DNA from: Candidatus Omnitrophota bacterium
GTDB lineage: Bacteria > Omnitrophota > Gorgyraeia > Duberdicusellales > 4484-171
Assembly (NCBI GenBank): GCA_020352775.1
Contig: CP070684.1
Coordinates: 916,424-962,781 of the forward strand
Direction of reading: 5' to 3'
Length of the DNA stretch: 46,358 nt
Shown: in pieces, positions 17,653-26,063 of the stretch
Layout of the letters: the number at the start of each line of letters is the position of its first letter
How positions within the stretch are numbered: the stretch's first letter is position 1
Notes under the pieces: model-generated
Database searches by the model: none
The model's input: only the letters and a program-made list of their open reading frames with translations
What the model was told of the DNA's origin: nothing
Position numbers and translations under genes: made by a program

Positions 17653-18957
17653 ATGAAAGCAATTACTCTTAAAAGCAGAATTATCGTTCTCCTCACTATA
17701 TTTACCATCATTGTTATTGGAATATTCATCACAGTGCAGCTTGCCCACGAATTGAAGATGGTAAACAAATACAATGAGAACCAGGCGCAGATTGTTTCTC
17801 TTGCTCTGGGAAATACCTGGGATAGAATCGCTGGGCTCAATGTCTCCAGAGATAGAAAGATTGATCTTTTTCAGACAAAAATATATTCCCTCAAAAAAGC
17901 AAAGTCAATCACAAAAGCCTACATTTTTAATAATTTAGGAAGGGTTGTTTTTTCTACCGAAGGCCTAATGCCTGAGGCGCGGGGAGACTATGATGATTTT
18001 AATATTATGAATAAATTGGATAAAGGAGAAACTATAAGGGGCGAAACAGTGGTTGATGAGCAACAGAAGTTGTTTTCTATCTATATTCCCTTGCGGGAGG
18101 CAGACGCCAGCCCTTTTATTTTGCGTGTATTTTTTTCTTTGGGTGATATCTGGGCCGCGTTCAACCAGGTGTATAATCCGGCGCTGACCATGGGAATATT
18201 GCTTGTTCTTGTCAGTATCGTTCTAGGATTTTTACTGGCACGCTTAGTAATCGGCCCCATAAGGGTGTTTAATGAGGCAGCAAAAACAGTGGCATCAGGA
18301 CGTCTGGATTTACGGGTGGATGTGCCTACAGGGGATGAATTAGAGGAGCTCTCAGATACATTTAATTACATGACCAAGGAATTAATAAAAATGAAGGAGC
18401 GGGCAGAAAACGCAAACCCCTTAACCAAACTCCCAGGAAACGTAATGATTCAGGAAGAGGCAGAGCGGCGCATAAAGGTAGGCGAAAAATTCACGGTGAT
18501 TTACTGTGATTTAGATAATTTCAAGGCGTTCAATGATAAGTATGGAATTCATAAGGGCGATGACGCGATAAAACTGACAGGGAAAATCTTTAGGGAGGCC
18601 GTAGAGGCAAAGGGCGGTGCCGATGATTTTGTTGGTCATGAAGGCGGTGATGACTTTCTGCTTGTCACCAAGCCTGAACGCACCGAGGCAATCACGCAGT
18701 ATATTACTTCAGAATTTGATAAACGGGTACGTGCCTTTTATGATAAAGAAGACCTCCAGCAGGGCTACATTGTGGCCCACGCCCGCGATGGTGCGGTAAA
18801 AGAATTTCCGATTATGACAATCTCTTTAGCAGGCGTATCGAACCAATTCAGGCACATAGAGAGTTATGCGGAGATCACAAATATTGCAGCAGAGATAAAG
18901 AAAGTGGCCAAGAAAAAAGAAGGAAGTTGTTTTGTTTTGGATAAGCGAAAGGACTAA
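17653..18957 (+). CDS. Membrane HAMP-GGDEF protein, probable diguanylate cyclase
   Basis: There is a membrane helix at about residues 8-28, a periplasmic sensor region to about 172, a second helix (MGILLVLVSIVLGFLLARLV), HAMP at about 197-250, and a GGDEF domain from about 258. The domain opens NPLTKLPGNVMIQEE and has YCDLDNFKAFNDKYG and KGDD. The active-site loop reads GHEGGDDF, so the catalytic Glu of GGDEF is Asp. There is no RxxD inhibitory site just upstream, so product inhibition is not expected. Activity needs testing because of the GGDDF variant. It starts 20 bases after the first glycan operon, with a PilZ gene two genes later. Confidence 0.85.
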   Translation: MKAITLKSRIIVLLTIFTIIVIGIFITVQLAHELKMVNKYNENQAQIVSLALGNTWDRIAGLNVSRDRKIDLFQTKIYSLKKAKSITKAYIFNNLGRVVFSTEGLMPEARGDYDDFNIMNKLDKGETIRGETVVDEQQKLFSIYIPLREADASPFILRVFFSLGDIWAAFNQVYNPALTMGILLVLVSIVLGFLLARLVIGPIRVFNEAAKTVASGRLDLRVDVPTGDELEELSDTFNYMTKELIKMKERAENANPLTKLPGNVMIQEEAERRIKVGEKFTVIYCDLDNFKAFNDKYGIHKGDDAIKLTGKIFREAVEAKGGADDFVGHEGGDDFLLVTKPERTEAITQYITSEFDKRVRAFYDKEDLQQGYIVAHARDGAVKEFPIMTISLAGVSNQFRHIESYAEITNIAAEIKKVAKKKEGSCFVLDKRKD

Positions 18958-18965
18958 GAAAGGTC

Positions 18966-19418
18966 TTGTCAAATAAAGATCAGTCGATGAAAGTAAAAGA
19001 TTTAGGAATAAGGATCCTTGCGAAATTCTATATTTTTTTGATATTTCTTCATATCTTGCCCCTGTTTGTGTTTGCCACTCAACTAAATATTTGTGGAAAA
19101 GTATTATCTGCAACCAACACTTTCATTATCAACATTTTATTTATTGGGTTATTGTGGTTTCTTTATGTGGAGATAAAAAATATAAAAAGAGCGGGGTTTT
19201 GGGTGGCACTTGTTTTTCATTCTCTTTTCACGGTTAATAGCACTTTTGTGACGATTGGATTGCAGCCCATTTTAATGATCGAGGGTGTAAGGCCTGTAAC
19301 CTCTATATGGCTAAGGCCGATTTCATTTGCGAGTATAATTATCAATCTCGGTGTTATCGCGTATCTTTTACGCCGCAAACAGCTCTTTTTCTACAGAAAA
19401 AGATCGGCTACTGATTGA
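18966..19418 (+). CDS. Small four-helix membrane protein, unknown function
   Basis: I do not recognise a family. The protein of up to 150 residues has four hydrophobic segments (around IFLIFLHILPLFVF, FIINILFIGLLWFLY, FWVALVFHSLFTV and FASIIINLGVIAYLL), so it should be an inner-membrane protein. The start is uncertain: TTG at 18966 has AGAAAGG too close (2 bases), and ATG at 18987 has no clear ribosome site. It lies 8 bases after the GGDEF gene and the stop overlaps a TTGACA in front of the PilZ gene, so a role in the same signalling unit is possible but not shown. Confidence 0.6.
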   Translation: MSNKDQSMKVKDLGIRILAKFYIFLIFLHILPLFVFATQLNICGKVLSATNTFIINILFIGLLWFLYVEIKNIKRAGFWVALVFHSLFTVNSTFVTIGLQPILMIEGVRPVTSIWLRPISFASIIINLGVIAYLLRRKQLFFYRKRSATD

Positions 19419-19442
19419 CAAAAAGTCATTATTTGATAAACT
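19415..19442 (+). promoter_or_regulatory. Possible sigma-70 promoter for the PilZ gene
   Basis: A perfect TTGACA at 19415-19420 overlaps the previous stop codon. With a 16-base gap it faces TAAACT (4 of 6 matches). The start codon is only 6 bases after the -10 box, so transcription would begin at or inside the codon; this makes the call weak. Confidence 0.3.
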
Positions 19443-19448
19443 AAAACT

Positions 19449-19997
19449 ATGCGAAAAAAATTCGGAAAAGAACGCAGAAAATTTATCCGTCTCAAAGCAC
19501 ATCACCTTTTAAAGTATAGAGTTGTCGATAGAGAAGAGGTGCCAAACCTCCTTTCTTTTGCCCGTAATGTCAGTGCCGGAGGAGTTCTTTTTTACGCCGA
19601 CAAAGAGATTTCTCCCGGGAATCTAGTGGAATTAGAGATTAATTTTCCCGAGTATCCCAAACCGATTAAAACTGTCGCCCGAGTGGTAAGAGCTGTTCCA
19701 CTAAAAGAAATAGGGGGATTTGAGATGGGTGCTGAATTTATCAATATAGCAGAATCTGACCGTAAGTTCATAGATGAAAAGATAAAATTAGCTTATGAGC
19801 AAAAAGAAAAAGGGGGAGGTGGCGCAATGAAAGCATTGGCGATCACCGCACTTATATGTGGGGCAATCAGCGCGCTTGCCGCTGTCATTTCAAGGTTTTT
19901 CGTCGCTTTGCCAATAGCACCCATGAGCTGGATTGGTTTGACGCAAACATGCTTATTGTTTTCCATCGCGTTTGGCATATTAGCAATAAAAAAGTAA
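19449..19997 (+). CDS. PilZ-domain protein with C-terminal membrane helices
   Basis: The N-terminal domain binds c-di-GMP in this family. Both binding motifs are visible: RKFIR (RxxxR) at about residues 10-14 and NVSAGG (D/NxSxxG), followed by the beta-barrel strands (VELEINFPEYPKPIKTVARV, FEMGAEFINI). After a Gly-rich linker (EKGGGGAM) there are two hydrophobic segments (ALAITALICGAISALAAVIS and LLFSIAFGILAI), so the domain is probably tethered to the inner membrane. It is 182 residues long. Located between two glycan blocks and two genes after a GGDEF gene, it may pass a c-di-GMP signal to polysaccharide machinery. Confidence 0.88.
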   Translation: MRKKFGKERRKFIRLKAHHLLKYRVVDREEVPNLLSFARNVSAGGVLFYADKEISPGNLVELEINFPEYPKPIKTVARVVRAVPLKEIGGFEMGAEFINIAESDRKFIDEKIKLAYEQKEKGGGGAMKALAITALICGAISALAAVISRFFVALPIAPMSWIGLTQTCLLFSIAFGILAIKK

Positions 19998-20195
19998 TTA
20001 AAAAATAAGCTCCCAAAACTCACCAGATCAAAAGTAAGATTTTTGAGTCGATTGTTTAATCCTTCATTCAAAATACAAACATTCCTATCGCGTACATATC
20101 CTTTTTAAAATCAGGGCCCCATAAAGATTCTGATCTGAAAAATAATATTTCCATATCTAAACAGCCAAGTATCTTTATAAACATAGGCATACAGA

Positions 20196-22061
20196 TTGAA
20201 GGCGGTTGTATTAAATAATTTAAAAATGCCTAAATTTGGAATAAAAAACACAAGAGTTTATAAGCGGTTCCTTAAACTACGAAGACTCTTTAATAAGGTA
20301 GGGTTAAATATTTGGTTTTTTGTTATCCCTGGAATTTTATCTTTTGTTTCGGCTTCTTTTCATGGGTTAGGCATGGGGCTTTTAATCCCGATACTAAAAG
20401 GCATTATTGACAAGGATTTCGGTTTTGTAAAACAGACCCTTATTTTAAAAGACATCGCAGCGTTACTTCCTCAATCTTTCACCTATAATAACACCCGTAT
20501 CTTTATTTTTCTTGTTACATTGACCACCATAGTAGCGATTTTACAGCAAAGTACACGGTATATTGCTGCGGTAAGCATTGCTTATCAAATGAGAAAAGCC
20601 GTAAATGGCCTGCGAAAGCTAATTTTCAATCGCTATCTTAGTTTTGGGAAACTGTTTTTTGACAGAACCGGTTTTGGATATCTTAGCAATATACTCCTAA
20701 ATTTCACTAACATTGTAGCAGGAGAAATCAGGCGCCTACAAGGCATAATTACAGGTATATTCACGCTTTTTGTCTATTTAGCTTTGATGTTTGCGATTTC
20801 ATGGCAGCTATCGGTCATTATCTTGTTCATTTTTCCAATTTTATATTATGGACTTCAAAAGCTTATTGAAAAAATCAAGAGAATATCAAAAAATATGGCT
20901 TTTTATCGAGGTCAATTGAGTAAAAAAGCCTTTAATGTACTGACCTGCTTTTCTCTCGTTAAAGCGTACGCCAGAGAAGATGAAGAAAAGAAGGAATTTG
21001 GGCGCGTAAGTGATTTAACATCAGATTTAGAATTCAGTCTCGACAAAAAAGAGCTTCTTATAACACCCATCCAAGAGATTCTTATGATAATGGCAATGCT
21101 GTTTCTGATGGCGATTGTTGCCCTCATTGTTGTAAAACATAAAGCAGCCGATATGTCGGGATTTTTAGTGTATTTCTATATTTTGAAGAGAAGCGCGAGC
21201 TCTATAGGGGTTTTTGGTGCATTTCGAGGTACCTTGGCAAGAATAGAAGGACCGATGGGAGAGATATTGAAAGTTTTTGATGATAAAGATAAATATTTTG
21301 ATATCGGGGGCAAAAAGGAGCTCGGCAGTTTACAGAAAGAAATCCGAATTAATAATCTCAGCTTTTCTTACGGCAGAGGAATCGAAGCATTAGAAGACAT
21401 AAGCTTCTCAATACCAAAAGGAAAAGTAACTGCGATAGTGGGGCCAACTGGATCAGGAAAAACCACAATTATTCATCTGCTTTTACGTTTTTACGATTGT
21501 CCGGCGAAATCAATTTTTATTGATGGTGTCGATATAAGAGAGTTTACTCTAAAATCCCTCCGTCAACACATTGCTATTGTAAGCCAGGAAACTTTGCTTT
21601 TCAATGATACGTTACGGGCAAATATTACATATGGATTGGGTGAAGTTTCTGAGAAACAACTTATAGATGCAGTAAAGAAAGTGCGATTATATGATTTTAT
21701 TACGAAATTACCTCAAGGATTAGATACTATTATAGGTGATAGGGGCGTTCAATTATCTGGTGGAGAAAAACAAAGAGTGTCAATCGCGCGCGCCATGCTT
21801 AAAGGTTCCGAAATATTAATTTTAGATGAAGCCACAAGCTCTCTTGACACAAGGACCGAGAAGCTTATTCAGGAAGCAATAGAGAAAGCAGTGGAAAACA
21901 AGACCGTGATTGCAATTGCCCACCGGCTTTCCACCATAAAAAATGCGGATAAAATTGTGGTCATCGAGGACGGTAGGCTGACAGAAGAAGGATCGATGCA
22001 GAATTTACTTGATAGAAAAGGCAAGTTTTACAATTACTGGCAAGAGCAGAAGTTTTATTAA
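20196..22061 (+). CDS. ABC exporter, MsbA/PglK type (fused membrane and ATPase domains)
   Basis: The membrane half (about residues 35-340) has six hydrophobic segments; the ATPase half has Walker A GPTGSGKTT, signature LSGGEKQR, Walker B ILILDEATSSLD and the switch His in IAHRLST. Length 621 fits homodimeric type IV exporters, which flip lipids (MsbA) or lipid-linked oligosaccharides (PglK, WlaB). It heads a glycosyltransferase block and no Wzx-type flippase gene is present, so flipping of the lipid-linked glycan is the likely job. The start could be TTG 20196 or ATG 20226; neither has a convincing ribosome site. A drug or lipid exporter role cannot be excluded. Confidence 0.88.
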   Translation: MKAVVLNNLKMPKFGIKNTRVYKRFLKLRRLFNKVGLNIWFFVIPGILSFVSASFHGLGMGLLIPILKGIIDKDFGFVKQTLILKDIAALLPQSFTYNNTRIFIFLVTLTTIVAILQQSTRYIAAVSIAYQMRKAVNGLRKLIFNRYLSFGKLFFDRTGFGYLSNILLNFTNIVAGEIRRLQGIITGIFTLFVYLALMFAISWQLSVIILFIFPILYYGLQKLIEKIKRISKNMAFYRGQLSKKAFNVLTCFSLVKAYAREDEEKKEFGRVSDLTSDLEFSLDKKELLITPIQEILMIMAMLFLMAIVALIVVKHKAADMSGFLVYFYILKRSASSIGVFGAFRGTLARIEGPMGEILKVFDDKDKYFDIGGKKELGSLQKEIRINNLSFSYGRGIEALEDISFSIPKGKVTAIVGPTGSGKTTIIHLLLRFYDCPAKSIFIDGVDIREFTLKSLRQHIAIVSQETLLFNDTLRANITYGLGEVSEKQLIDAVKKVRLYDFITKLPQGLDTIIGDRGVQLSGGEKQRVSIARAMLKGSEILILDEATSSLDTRTEKLIQEAIEKAVENKTVIAIAHRLSTIKNADKIVVIEDGRLTEEGSMQNLLDRKGKFYNYWQEQKFY

Positions 22062-22257
22062 ATGCGAAGCGTATTTATTTTTTAAGAGAGGATTATGCCA
22101 GCCCGAGAAAGAATAGAGATTAAATATAAATAAATTTTTGCTCCGAAGGAATCTTTAAAAGACGGCGTTTTCGTTATTGCGCCTTGATATTGAAATTATA
22201 GCAGAGGCATAAAATAGAAATTCGAAAAAAAGGACTTTAATATCACAATTCCTTAGA

Positions 22258-22675
22258 ATGCAGCAGGCATATAAACAAATTTTTTATAAAAGATGGTTTG
22301 ATTTGTCAGTGTTTATCACCAGCCATTTGTTGCTCCCCCCTTTACTGGTAATTCCTTGGGTATTAATTCCGTTTTTTTATTTGGCTTCAGGATAAAGACT
22401 CTGTTTTTTATCGTCAGAAACGCTGTGGTAAAGACAGAAAAGTATTTACGGTTCTAAAGTTTCGCACCATGACCCTTGATGCTGAAAGATTAGGACCAGC
22501 TTGGCAGAGGTATATGATTCAGCTGACGAGCCACTCAGTACCTTAAATTACGACTTCGCCAATCTTAAAAAAAATGGGGTCGTGGATAGATACCAAGCTT
22601 CTTTTTCTTTCATTGTTTAGCACCTTCCTCGGCCGTTGGGATCAGAGAGGCGGCAAGCAATTTCATAAAAACTAA
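22258..22675 (+). pseudogene. Decayed polyprenyl-phosphate sugar transferase (Bac_transf)
   Basis: An ATG at 22258 opens MQQAYKQIFYKRWFDLSV plus a membrane helix, then stops at 22393. The next piece continues one frame over from about 22388 (DKDSVFYRQKRCGKDRKVF, then TVLKFRTMTLDAERLG) and stops at 22544. A third piece (SWIDTKLLFLSLFSTFLG, ending at 22673) looks like the C-terminus of the family. The catalytic middle (DELP..NVLKGDMSLVGPRP, GITG..Q) is missing. The order of motifs matches the Bac_transf domain of initiating transferases, so this is a gene broken by at least one frameshift and a deletion. The stretch 22062-22257 in front of it holds nothing I recognise. Confidence 0.8.
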
Positions 22676-22719
22676 GAGTATAAATAGAAGCCATTCGAAG
22701 GTAACAGCATTAAACGAGA

Positions 22720-23763
22720 ATGAAAGTAGTTTTGTTTAAAAATGTTATTGGAGAAGGGCGGCCCGCTATGGATTTATATCCAGACGAGCTCTTAAAGCAT
22801 ATGCCTCTTAATGTAGAAGGATTTACCATAAAGGCAAAAAGGCTCCCTTTTGTCGCACATTATTTTCATAAAGAATTAGTATACCCTAAAGTTGCCACCA
22901 ATAATCAAGGGGACGTAAATCATATATCCGATCACAGCTATGCTGGTTTAATAAAGTATTTAGATCCACAAAAAACTATAATTACTTGCCACGATTTGAT
23001 TCCATTAGACAATCCTGGCGAGACCTCATTCTTGGGAAGACAAAGGTATTGGTTTAATGTTAAATGGTTGCCGCGCGCGGCAAATATAATTGCTGTCTCG
23101 GGATGGACAAAAAAATGCATTTTAAAGCATTTTGATTATCCTGAGGAAAAGATCCATGTTATATATGAGGGCGTTTCTGAAAAAATTAAACCCTTGAATA
23201 ATAAAATTGAATTAAAAAATAAATACAATATTAAATTAAACACAATTCTTCATGTGGGAACATCATTCCCGCGGAAAAATATCGATATTATTTTGAATCT
23301 CCTTGTTAAAAGACCCGATTTAATGCTGCTAAAAGTGGGAGAATTTGCTAAAAGACACAAAAGCTACATAAAAGAAAATAAACTAGAAAGCAGGATAAGA
23401 CAATTTGTTGGACTTCACAATGATCGGCTTCTTGAAATATATAATTTAGCAGATGCTCTCGTAATGCCATCATTTGCTGAAGGATTTGGGTGGCCAGTAC
23501 TGGAAGCAATGGGCTGTGGGTGTCCGGTTATTTGTTCTGATATTGAGGTATTCCGCGAACTGCATGATGGAGTAGCGGTTTTTGTTAACCCAAACGATGT
23601 TGATGATTTAGGTTCTAAATTAGATTTGGTTTTAAATAGACCATTCTTTAAGGATGACTTGATTAAAAAAGGTTTAGGAAGGATAAAGTCGTTTAGCTGG
23701 GAAACATGCGCGCAGCAGACATATAAGATTTATGAAGAGGTTTATAATGAAAGAACAAATTAA
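22720..23763 (+). CDS. GT4 family glycosyltransferase
   Basis: The 347-residue GT-B enzyme starts MKVVLFKNVIGEGRPAMDLY. It has IIAVSGWTKKCILKHF at the domain hinge, ILHVGTSFPRKNIDIILNLL at the start of the second domain, and the EX7E motif in PSFAEGFGWPVLEAMGCGCP. It resembles the mannosyl- or rhamnosyltransferase-like GT4 proteins of O-antigen loci, but the sugar is not determinable. The first intact gene after the broken initiating transferase, its end overlaps the next gene. Confidence 0.9.
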   Translation: MKVVLFKNVIGEGRPAMDLYPDELLKHMPLNVEGFTIKAKRLPFVAHYFHKELVYPKVATNNQGDVNHISDHSYAGLIKYLDPQKTIITCHDLIPLDNPGETSFLGRQRYWFNVKWLPRAANIIAVSGWTKKCILKHFDYPEEKIHVIYEGVSEKIKPLNNKIELKNKYNIKLNTILHVGTSFPRKNIDIILNLLVKRPDLMLLKVGEFAKRHKSYIKENKLESRIRQFVGLHNDRLLEIYNLADALVMPSFAEGFGWPVLEAMGCGCPVICSDIEVFRELHDGVAVFVNPNDVDDLGSKLDLVLNRPFFKDDLIKKGLGRIKSFSWETCAQQTYKIYEEVYNERTN

Positions 23764-24940
23764 CATCCTTTTCTTAGATCACCAGGCGCAGATGGGGGGT
23801 GGAGAATTTTCTTTGATGGAAACCATTAAAATATTGAATAAAAATATATTCAATCCAATTGTAATGTTAGGTACCAAAGGGCCTTTTAGAAATGAACTGG
23901 ATAAAATTGGCATAAATACAGAGATAATAAATGTGCCAGAATATTTCCGAACTTACAAAAGAGATCCTTCCAGGGGAAACGCCTTTAGTTCATTAATAAA
24001 ATCGATATTCATATTGCCTGATTTGATAAAAAAAACAGAAGAAACTATAAAGCGAAATAAAGCTGATATAGTGGCTATAAATACGATTAAAAGTGCTTTT
24101 TTTGGTATCCCTGCTGCCCAAAAAACAAAAGTAAAGTCTGTCTGGATAATCCGTGATTGCCTTACGAAAGACTTTTACAGGGCTATTTTTTTAAGAGAAA
24201 TCAAGCGCTTGGCCGAGAAAGTAGATAAGATTATTTGCACCTCAGAAGAAGTAAAAAGACATTTTTTAAATCTAGCCGGTAGAAACTCAAGCAATAAAGT
24301 CACAATTGTTTATAACGGGGTGGACTTAGACAGGTTCAACCCAGCTTTAAATGGAGAGAAAATCAGGGAGGAATTGCTATTGCGGGATAAGTACGTTATT
24401 ACTTTAATAGGAAGACTTGAGCCATGGAAAGGACAGAAAGTATTTATAAGAGCTGCTAAAACCGCCTTAGAAAAGAGAGACAATCTTAGATTTTTCATTG
24501 TAGGTGGCGCGCTTTTTGGCAGGGAAGCCTATGAGAATGAGTGCCTTATGTTAGTGAAGAAGTTAGGAGTGGAAGGCAAGGTTTTATTTTTAGGCTTTCG
24601 CAATGATGTCCCGAATGTAATTGTTGCTTCAGATGTTATCGTACATACTTCGATTCTGCCTGAACCTTTTGGGAGGGGTATCATTGAGGCTATGGCTTGC
24701 GCTAAGCCTGTGATATCAACTAATATCGGGGGTCCTCGAGAAATTCTTACTCCCGAGACTGGCATTTTCATTGAACCCAACAGGCCAGATTTTCTAGCAG
24801 ATGAAATTATAAAATTAATAGATGAGACAGATAGAAGATTACTATTGGGTAGCAATGCCAGGGAAAGAGTAGAAAGAATGTTTGATATCAGAAAAACAAC
24901 ACAAAAGCTAGAGAATATTATTAAAGAAATAGCACAATAA
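23747..24940 (+). CDS. GT4 family glycosyltransferase
   Basis: The ATG at 23747 is chosen because GAAGAGG lies 6 bases upstream; a longer start at 23732 would add five residues. The protein (397 residues) has INILFLDHQAQMGGGEFSLM with the glycine-rich loop, VTIVYNGVDLDRFNP at the hinge, ITLIGRLEPWKGQKVFI, and the EX7E motif in LPEPFGRGIIEAMACAKP. It overlaps the upstream gene by 17 bases and is followed after 8 bases by another GT4 gene. Confidence 0.9.
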   Translation: MKEQINILFLDHQAQMGGGEFSLMETIKILNKNIFNPIVMLGTKGPFRNELDKIGINTEIINVPEYFRTYKRDPSRGNAFSSLIKSIFILPDLIKKTEETIKRNKADIVAINTIKSAFFGIPAAQKTKVKSVWIIRDCLTKDFYRAIFLREIKRLAEKVDKIICTSEEVKRHFLNLAGRNSSNKVTIVYNGVDLDRFNPALNGEKIREELLLRDKYVITLIGRLEPWKGQKVFIRAAKTALEKRDNLRFFIVGGALFGREAYENECLMLVKKLGVEGKVLFLGFRNDVPNVIVASDVIVHTSILPEPFGRGIIEAMACAKPVISTNIGGPREILTPETGIFIEPNRPDFLADEIIKLIDETDRRLLLGSNARERVERMFDIRKTTQKLENIIKEIAQ

Positions 24941-24948
24941 AAAATAAT

Positions 24949-26055
24949 ATGAAAGTAGCGATTGTACATGATTATTTGATAGCAGAAGGGGGAGCAGAGA
25001 AAGTTCTAAGAGCATTCTTAGATATTTTTCCTGATGCACCTATATATACCCTTTTTTATAATAGGAAAAAATTCAAAGAATTAAGGCGGCATGATATAAA
25101 AGTAAGCTTTCTTAATAAGATACCTTTTTTAAAAAAAATGCATCAGCTATTTATACCAGTTTATCCTTTAGGTATTGGATCGCTAAAATTAAAAGATTAT
25201 GATTTGATTTTAAGCACTAGTTGGGGGTGGTCCAAAGGAATCAAAAAGAATAAAGGCATATGCCATATTTGCTATTGTTGCACTCCAATGCGTTTTGCCT
25301 ATAACATGCAGGAAGCTCATTTAAGACATAAGGGAAAAATAGTCAAAACAGTAACAAGACGAATATTTGATCGGCTTAGAAAATGGGATTTAAGTACTAC
25401 AGAGAGGGTGGATTTTTTCATTTCTATTTCACGTACTGCGCGAGATAGAATACTGCAATTTTACAACAGAGATTCAATCACGATCCCTCCGCCAGTAGAT
25501 ACAAGAGCATTTAAGCCAAATATACAAGCAAAAAGAGGAGATTATTTTTTAATCGCTTCCCGACTAGTTCCCTATAAGCATATAGATATAGCTATCAAAG
25601 CATTTAATGAATTAGGCTCACCATTAAAAATTACAGGAGCTGGATCTGAATTTAAGCGGCTAAAAAGAATGGCGGGCCGAAATATAGAATTATTAGGTTT
25701 TGTCTCTCAAGAGGCTTTAATAGAATTGTACCAGGATTGCCGGGCTTTTATATTGCCTCAGGAAGAAGATTGGGGAATTGCGGCAATAGAGGCGTTAGCC
25801 TGCGGTAAACCAATTATAGCTTATGCTAAAGGAGGTGCCTTGGAGTATATTCTTGAGGGCAGGACAGGACATTTCTTTTATGAGCAGAGCCCAGAAGCAA
25901 TGATTAAAGCAGTGAAAGAATTTCAGGATATGAACTTTGATTCCATCCAGCTGAGGCAAGTCGCCTTGCTGTTTGACAAAGATGTTTTTAAAAAGAGAAT
26001 TGAAATCTTTGTAAAAGAAAAGTATGAAGAATTCTGCAGTAATTGCAGAAAATAA
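24949..26055 (+). CDS. GT4 family glycosyltransferase, WbaZ-like
   Basis: The N-terminus KVAIVHDYLIAEGGAEKVLR and the segment CHICYCCTPMRFAYNMQEAH are characteristic of the WbaZ-like mannosyltransferase subgroup. The C-terminal domain has FLIASRLVPYKHIDIAIKAF and the EX7E motif within LPQEEDWGIAAIEALACGKP. It has 368 residues. A 7-base-pair hairpin covers the last codons just before the stop and the next gene's start. Mannose as donor is suggested only by the subgroup. Confidence 0.88.
   Translation: MKVAIVHDYLIAEGGAEKVLRAFLDIFPDAPIYTLFYNRKKFKELRRHDIKVSFLNKIPFLKKMHQLFIPVYPLGIGSLKLKDYDLILSTSWGWSKGIKKNKGICHICYCCTPMRFAYNMQEAHLRHKGKIVKTVTRRIFDRLRKWDLSTTERVDFFISISRTARDRILQFYNRDSITIPPPVDTRAFKPNIQAKRGDYFLIASRLVPYKHIDIAIKAFNELGSPLKITGAGSEFKRLKRMAGRNIELLGFVSQEALIELYQDCRAFILPQEEDWGIAAIEALACGKPIIAYAKGGALEYILEGRTGHFFYEQSPEAMIKAVKEFQDMNFDSIQLRQVALLFDKDVFKKRIEIFVKEKYEEFCSNCRK
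26032..26050 (+). repeat. Inverted repeat at a gene junction
   Basis: TTCTGCA and TGCAGAA face each other across five bases, followed by an A/T-rich stretch with TTTT just before the next ATG. It could form a short RNA hairpin covering the last codons of the upstream gene. The downstream T-run is too short for a convincing terminator. Confidence 0.35.
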
Positions 26056-26063
26056 TTAATTTT

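Noticed and set aside
22062-22257. Possible small genes between the ABC exporter and the broken transferase
   Set aside because: Only very short frames exist (such as 12 codons at 22094), without ribosome site or family signal.
24529-24969. A 146-codon minus-strand open frame
   Set aside because: It lies antisense to the conserved EX7E region of a GT4 gene and has no family features.
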